Shown here: positions 5,162 through 6,723 of the stretch, in pieces
Layout: the number at the start of each line of letters is the position of its first letter
Position numbering within the stretch: the stretch's first letter is position 1
DNA from: Candidatus Methanoplasma sp.
Lineage (GTDB): Archaea > Thermoplasmatota > Thermoplasmata > Methanomassiliicoccales > Methanomethylophilaceae
Direction: 5' to 3'
Length of the DNA: 6,723 bases
Assembly (NCBI GenBank): GCA_031254265.1
Contig: JAIRUV010000062.1
Coordinates: 1-6,723, forward strand
Translations under genes and position numbers: made by a program
The notes under the pieces: model-generated
Told to the model about the DNA's origin: nothing
What the model saw: the letters and a program-made list of their open reading frames with translations, nothing else
Databases searched by the model: none

Positions 5162-6427
5162 TTAAGCTATGAACAGGACAATGACGCCGATTAGCACCGC
5201 TGCGCCGATAAGGTCCATAGAGGAAGAGGTCACCGGTATGCTGTGGTCGTCCGGATCCAGATTGAACTTCACTGCCCCCATCGCGACGTAATACGACAGA
5301 ATGTTCAGGACGGTGGCGGTCAACATGCCGGATATCAAGACGATCCCCATAACATTTATGAAGCTGATATCTCCGGGTCCGCCCATGGCAATTGCCGCAA
5401 GGAAGGCCGCAACGCCTATGTAACCGTAAGTTACAGCGGCCAGGATATACGTCACGATGAAATTCTCTAACGCCTGCTTACCCGGGAATCTCTGGATGCG
5501 CAAAGTACCGAGATGAAGCATGGAGGAGAGCCTGGAGGTGAGCATTCCTGATAAAGCGTTCCCCTCGTTAAGGAAGGCGGGCATCATTATCAAAAGCACA
5601 AGAGGAATGGCTATCGTACTCTGCACATCCTCGTTCGAGATAACGCTGTTCTCAATGATCATTCCGGCCACGATGTTCAGCATCAGGCACATCAGCAGAA
5701 TCGGGGTCGACTGGGCGATTATCCGTTTCGCCTCATCCATCCTTCCGAGGACCATCTTTCTGGTGAAGATGATGATGAGTACAATGGCAGCGACAAGTAT
5801 CAGAATCAGAGTAAGTATGTTTATTATGTTCTGATCGGGACAGTGCACTATGAACCAAGCGCATATGAAGAGCATAGGCATGGTCACAATGTCGCCGCAG
5901 GCTGCGATCAGCGGGGCGGTGATGTTGTCAACGTCCCAGTTCCTTTTGAAGCCTGTTCTTGCAATAAAGAGATTTATGCCGAGAAGGACGCATCCCGCCA
6001 TCACTCCGCCGAGCGTTGATATGAATACAAAGCTGGCAATGTGTATCTCTCCGAAGCCGAAGAGGGCAACCACTGCCCATCCTATCAGTCCCATGGCCAG
6101 GGATATCAGGAAACTCAGCCCGATCGCAGACTCGATGTTCGATCTGAGGATCGAACCCTTCTTGAAAGACATCTTGAAGGTACCCATGTGCATGGACGTC
6201 CCGAGTCTGGAACCCATTGCGCCGAAGATGTTCCCCCTCATCCCTATAGCAGAGTACAGAAGGATCATCATTCCCGGTATGGCCAAGATGTATGATTCCA
6301 TCGATCCGAGGAATATTCCGGCGAAAAGACAGGCGGTGCCAGCAATGAACAGTGCGGTGAGCCCCATCACGAACACGGCCCTGTTACGACCGAAAAATCC
6401 GCTGACGACTACTTTGCCGGAGCCCAC
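5162..6427 (-). CDS. Two-repeat SLC41/MgtE-like divalent-cation permease, 421 residues
   Basis: Integral membrane transporter, most likely for Mg2+ or a related divalent cation (archaeal COG1824 type, from memory). It has about ten hydrophobic segments and a clear internal duplication offset by ~225 residues. Repeat one has P51-GMMILLYSAIGMRGNIFGAMGSRLGTSMHMG and, later, D165VDN followed by P172 and D179. Repeat two has P283-AFLNEGNALSGMLTSRLSSMLHLG and D391PDD followed by P398 and D405. The Asp-containing DxDN/DPDD motifs and the GN(I/A) motifs match the pore-forming MgtE domain. Unlike bacterial MgtE there is no cytosolic N domain and no CBS pair. The GTG at 6427 is chosen because GAGGTGAT (6432-6439) precedes it by four bases; an in-frame GTG at 6436 lies inside that ribosome binding site. 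It converges on the small gene and PhoU-RCK_C pair, its presumed regulators. Confidence 0.9.
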   Translation of the reverse strand: MGSGKVVVSGFFGRNRAVFVMGLTALFIAGTACLFAGIFLGSMESYILAIPGMMILLYSAIGMRGNIFGAMGSRLGTSMHMGTFKMSFKKGSILRSNIESAIGLSFLISLAMGLIGWAVVALFGFGEIHIASFVFISTLGGVMAGCVLLGINLFIARTGFKRNWDVDNITAPLIAACGDIVTMPMLFICAWFIVHCPDQNIINILTLILILVAAIVLIIIFTRKMVLGRMDEAKRIIAQSTPILLMCLMLNIVAGMIIENSVISNEDVQSTIAIPLVLLIMMPAFLNEGNALSGMLTSRLSSMLHLGTLRIQRFPGKQALENFIVTYILAAVTYGYIGVAAFLAAIAMGGPGDISFINVMGIVLISGMLTATVLNILSYYVAMGAVKFNLDPDDHSIPVTSSSMDLIGAAVLIGVIVLFIA

Positions 6428-6431
6428 AAAT

Positions 6432-6439
6432 ATCACCTC
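6432..6439 (-). promoter_or_regulatory. Near-perfect Shine-Dalgarno GAGGTGAT for the permease
   Basis: GAGGTGAT is followed by ATTT and the GTG at 6427. It contains the other candidate start, the GTG at 6436, which is therefore unlikely to be used; the upstream ATG at 6446 is followed by an in-frame TGA. Confidence 0.7.
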
Positions 6440-6451
6440 AACCCATGTTTA

Positions 6452-6468
6452 CCATTAATAGGCAATGG
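6452..6468. promoter_or_regulatory. Short inverted repeat between permease TATA box and start: possible operator
   Basis: CCATT (6452-6456) and AATGG (6464-6468) are exact inverted copies seven bases apart. They lie just downstream of the permease TATA box, where a bound repressor would block initiation. Five-base arms can occur by chance. Confidence 0.22.
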
Positions 6469-6473
6469 ATAGG

Positions 6474-6481
6474 CTATATTT
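6474..6481 (-). promoter_or_regulatory. Permease TATA box
   Basis: On the minus strand the sequence reads ACCATAAATATAGCC, with AAATATAG at 6481-6474. A start about 25 bases downstream (near 6450) would give a leader of roughly 23 bases carrying the GAGGTGAT site. Confidence 0.6.
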
Positions 6482-6498
6482 ATGGTAAGTGGCGGGGC

Positions 6499-6529
6499 AA
6501 ACCTGTTCTGATCCGCGTAAAACAGGTTT
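6499..6529. repeat. 9-bp perfect inverted repeat (hairpin) with 13-base loop
   Basis: AAACCTGTT (6499-6507) and AACAGGTTT (6521-6529) are exact inverted copies around a 13-base loop. It sits about 20 bases upstream of the permease TATA box. It may be an operator, or part of a terminator for a transcript from the right; no coding sequence overlaps it. Confidence 0.6.
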
Positions 6530-6539
6530 TGACAGATCA

Positions 6540-6572
6540 TATGTTCAGAGTTTACAAATTACTCTGAACATA
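6540..6572 (-). repeat. Palindrome A: 12-bp perfect arms, 9-base loop; inverted relative to palindrome B
   Basis: TATGTTCAGAGT (6540-6551) and ACTCTGAACATA (6561-6572) are exact inverted copies around TTACAAATT. Read on the minus strand, the 27-bp core (6543-6569) matches palindrome B's core (6659-6685) at 26 of 27 positions, loop included. Confidence 0.9.
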
Positions 6573-6652
6573 CAAAGGCTGGAAGGCTCATCCCGCGCAC
6601 AGCTGAACACAGTCTCTCGGGGTTGGCGGCCTAGGGAAAAACACGTGTCCTC

Positions 6653-6691
6653 TTGTGCGTTCAGAGTAATTTGAAAACTCTGAACGCACAA
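6653..6691 (+). repeat. Palindrome B: 15-bp perfect arms, 9-base loop
   Basis: TTGTGCGTTCAGAGT (6653-6667) and ACTCTGAACGCACAA (6677-6691) are exact inverted copies around AATTTGAAA. It shares the GTTCAGAGT/ACTCTGAAC core with palindrome A, while the outer arm bases differ yet stay fully paired. It ends about 12 bases before a TATA box. Confidence 0.92.
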
Positions 6692-6702
6692 AACCTCAAA
6701 AA

Positions 6703-6712
6703 ACTATATAAA
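6703..6712 (+). promoter_or_regulatory. TATA box facing out of the right edge
   Basis: CTCAAAAAACTATATAAAAC gives an A-rich BRE-like run and ACTATATAAA at 6703-6712. A plus-strand start would fall just beyond base 6723, suggesting a divergent gene to the right. The minus strand reads TTTTATATAG, also a good box, so direction is not certain. Confidence 0.5.
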
Positions 6713-6723
6713 ACATTATTTAT

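Noticed and set aside
6489..6674. 61-residue plus-strand open frame across the right intergenic region
   Set aside because: It runs through all of the long inverted repeats, starts with GTG without a good ribosome binding site, and its residues look like chance translation.
6540..6691. CRISPR array suggested by two GTTCAGAG...CTCTGAAC repeats
   Set aside because: Only two copies, in opposite orientation, 89 bases between cores, and no cas genes in the window.

Overview
The window looks like a euryarchaeal chromosome segment. An order within class Thermoplasmata, such as the Methanomassiliicoccales, is my best guess but not proven. The reasons are an archaeal/eukaryotic-style ArgRS with a KMSTR loop, a PurP-family enzyme (an archaeal route of purine synthesis), a tandem PhoU-RCK_C pair beside a two-repeat SLC41/MgtE-like permease, TATA-type promoters, and GGTGA/GAGGTGAT ribosome binding sites. 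No rRNA, tRNA, insertion sequence or CRISPR array was seen.

Layout, left to right. (1) Plus strand, 2-1272: the 3' part of argS, overlapping by one base a GNAT acetyltransferase. (2) A perfect 10-bp hairpin at 1284-1307, which can serve as a terminator on both strands. (3) Minus strand, 3381-1327: a PurP-family ligase followed 9 nt later by a single-pass membrane protein with a long Lys/Glu-rich cytoplasmic tail carrying three FTELE(K/R)QK motifs. (4) A divergent intergenic region at 3382-3676, with a purP promoter, a phoU-side promoter and a strongly foldable GC-rich block between them. (5) Plus strand, 3677-4950: two paralogous PhoU-RCK_C proteins with overlapping ends. (6) A probable 39-residue gene at 5018-5137 with its own TATA box. 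(7) Minus strand, 6427-5162: the two-repeat cation permease, convergent to the small gene. (8) A 296-base gene-free right end holding the permease promoter, three inverted repeats and another TATA box facing out of the window.

How it fits together: argS plus the acetyltransferase form one unit, and purP plus the membrane protein form a second. The third region looks like a divalent-cation (probably Mg2+) transport locus. Its permease lacks the cytosolic sensor domains of bacterial MgtE, and the soluble PhoU-RCK_C proteins next to it are plausible ligand-sensing regulators. The most intriguing unexplained structure is a pair of near-identical 27-bp palindromes, in inverted orientation, in the right-hand intergenic region. 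Next come the foldable block at 3446-3533 and the small gene in the transport locus.
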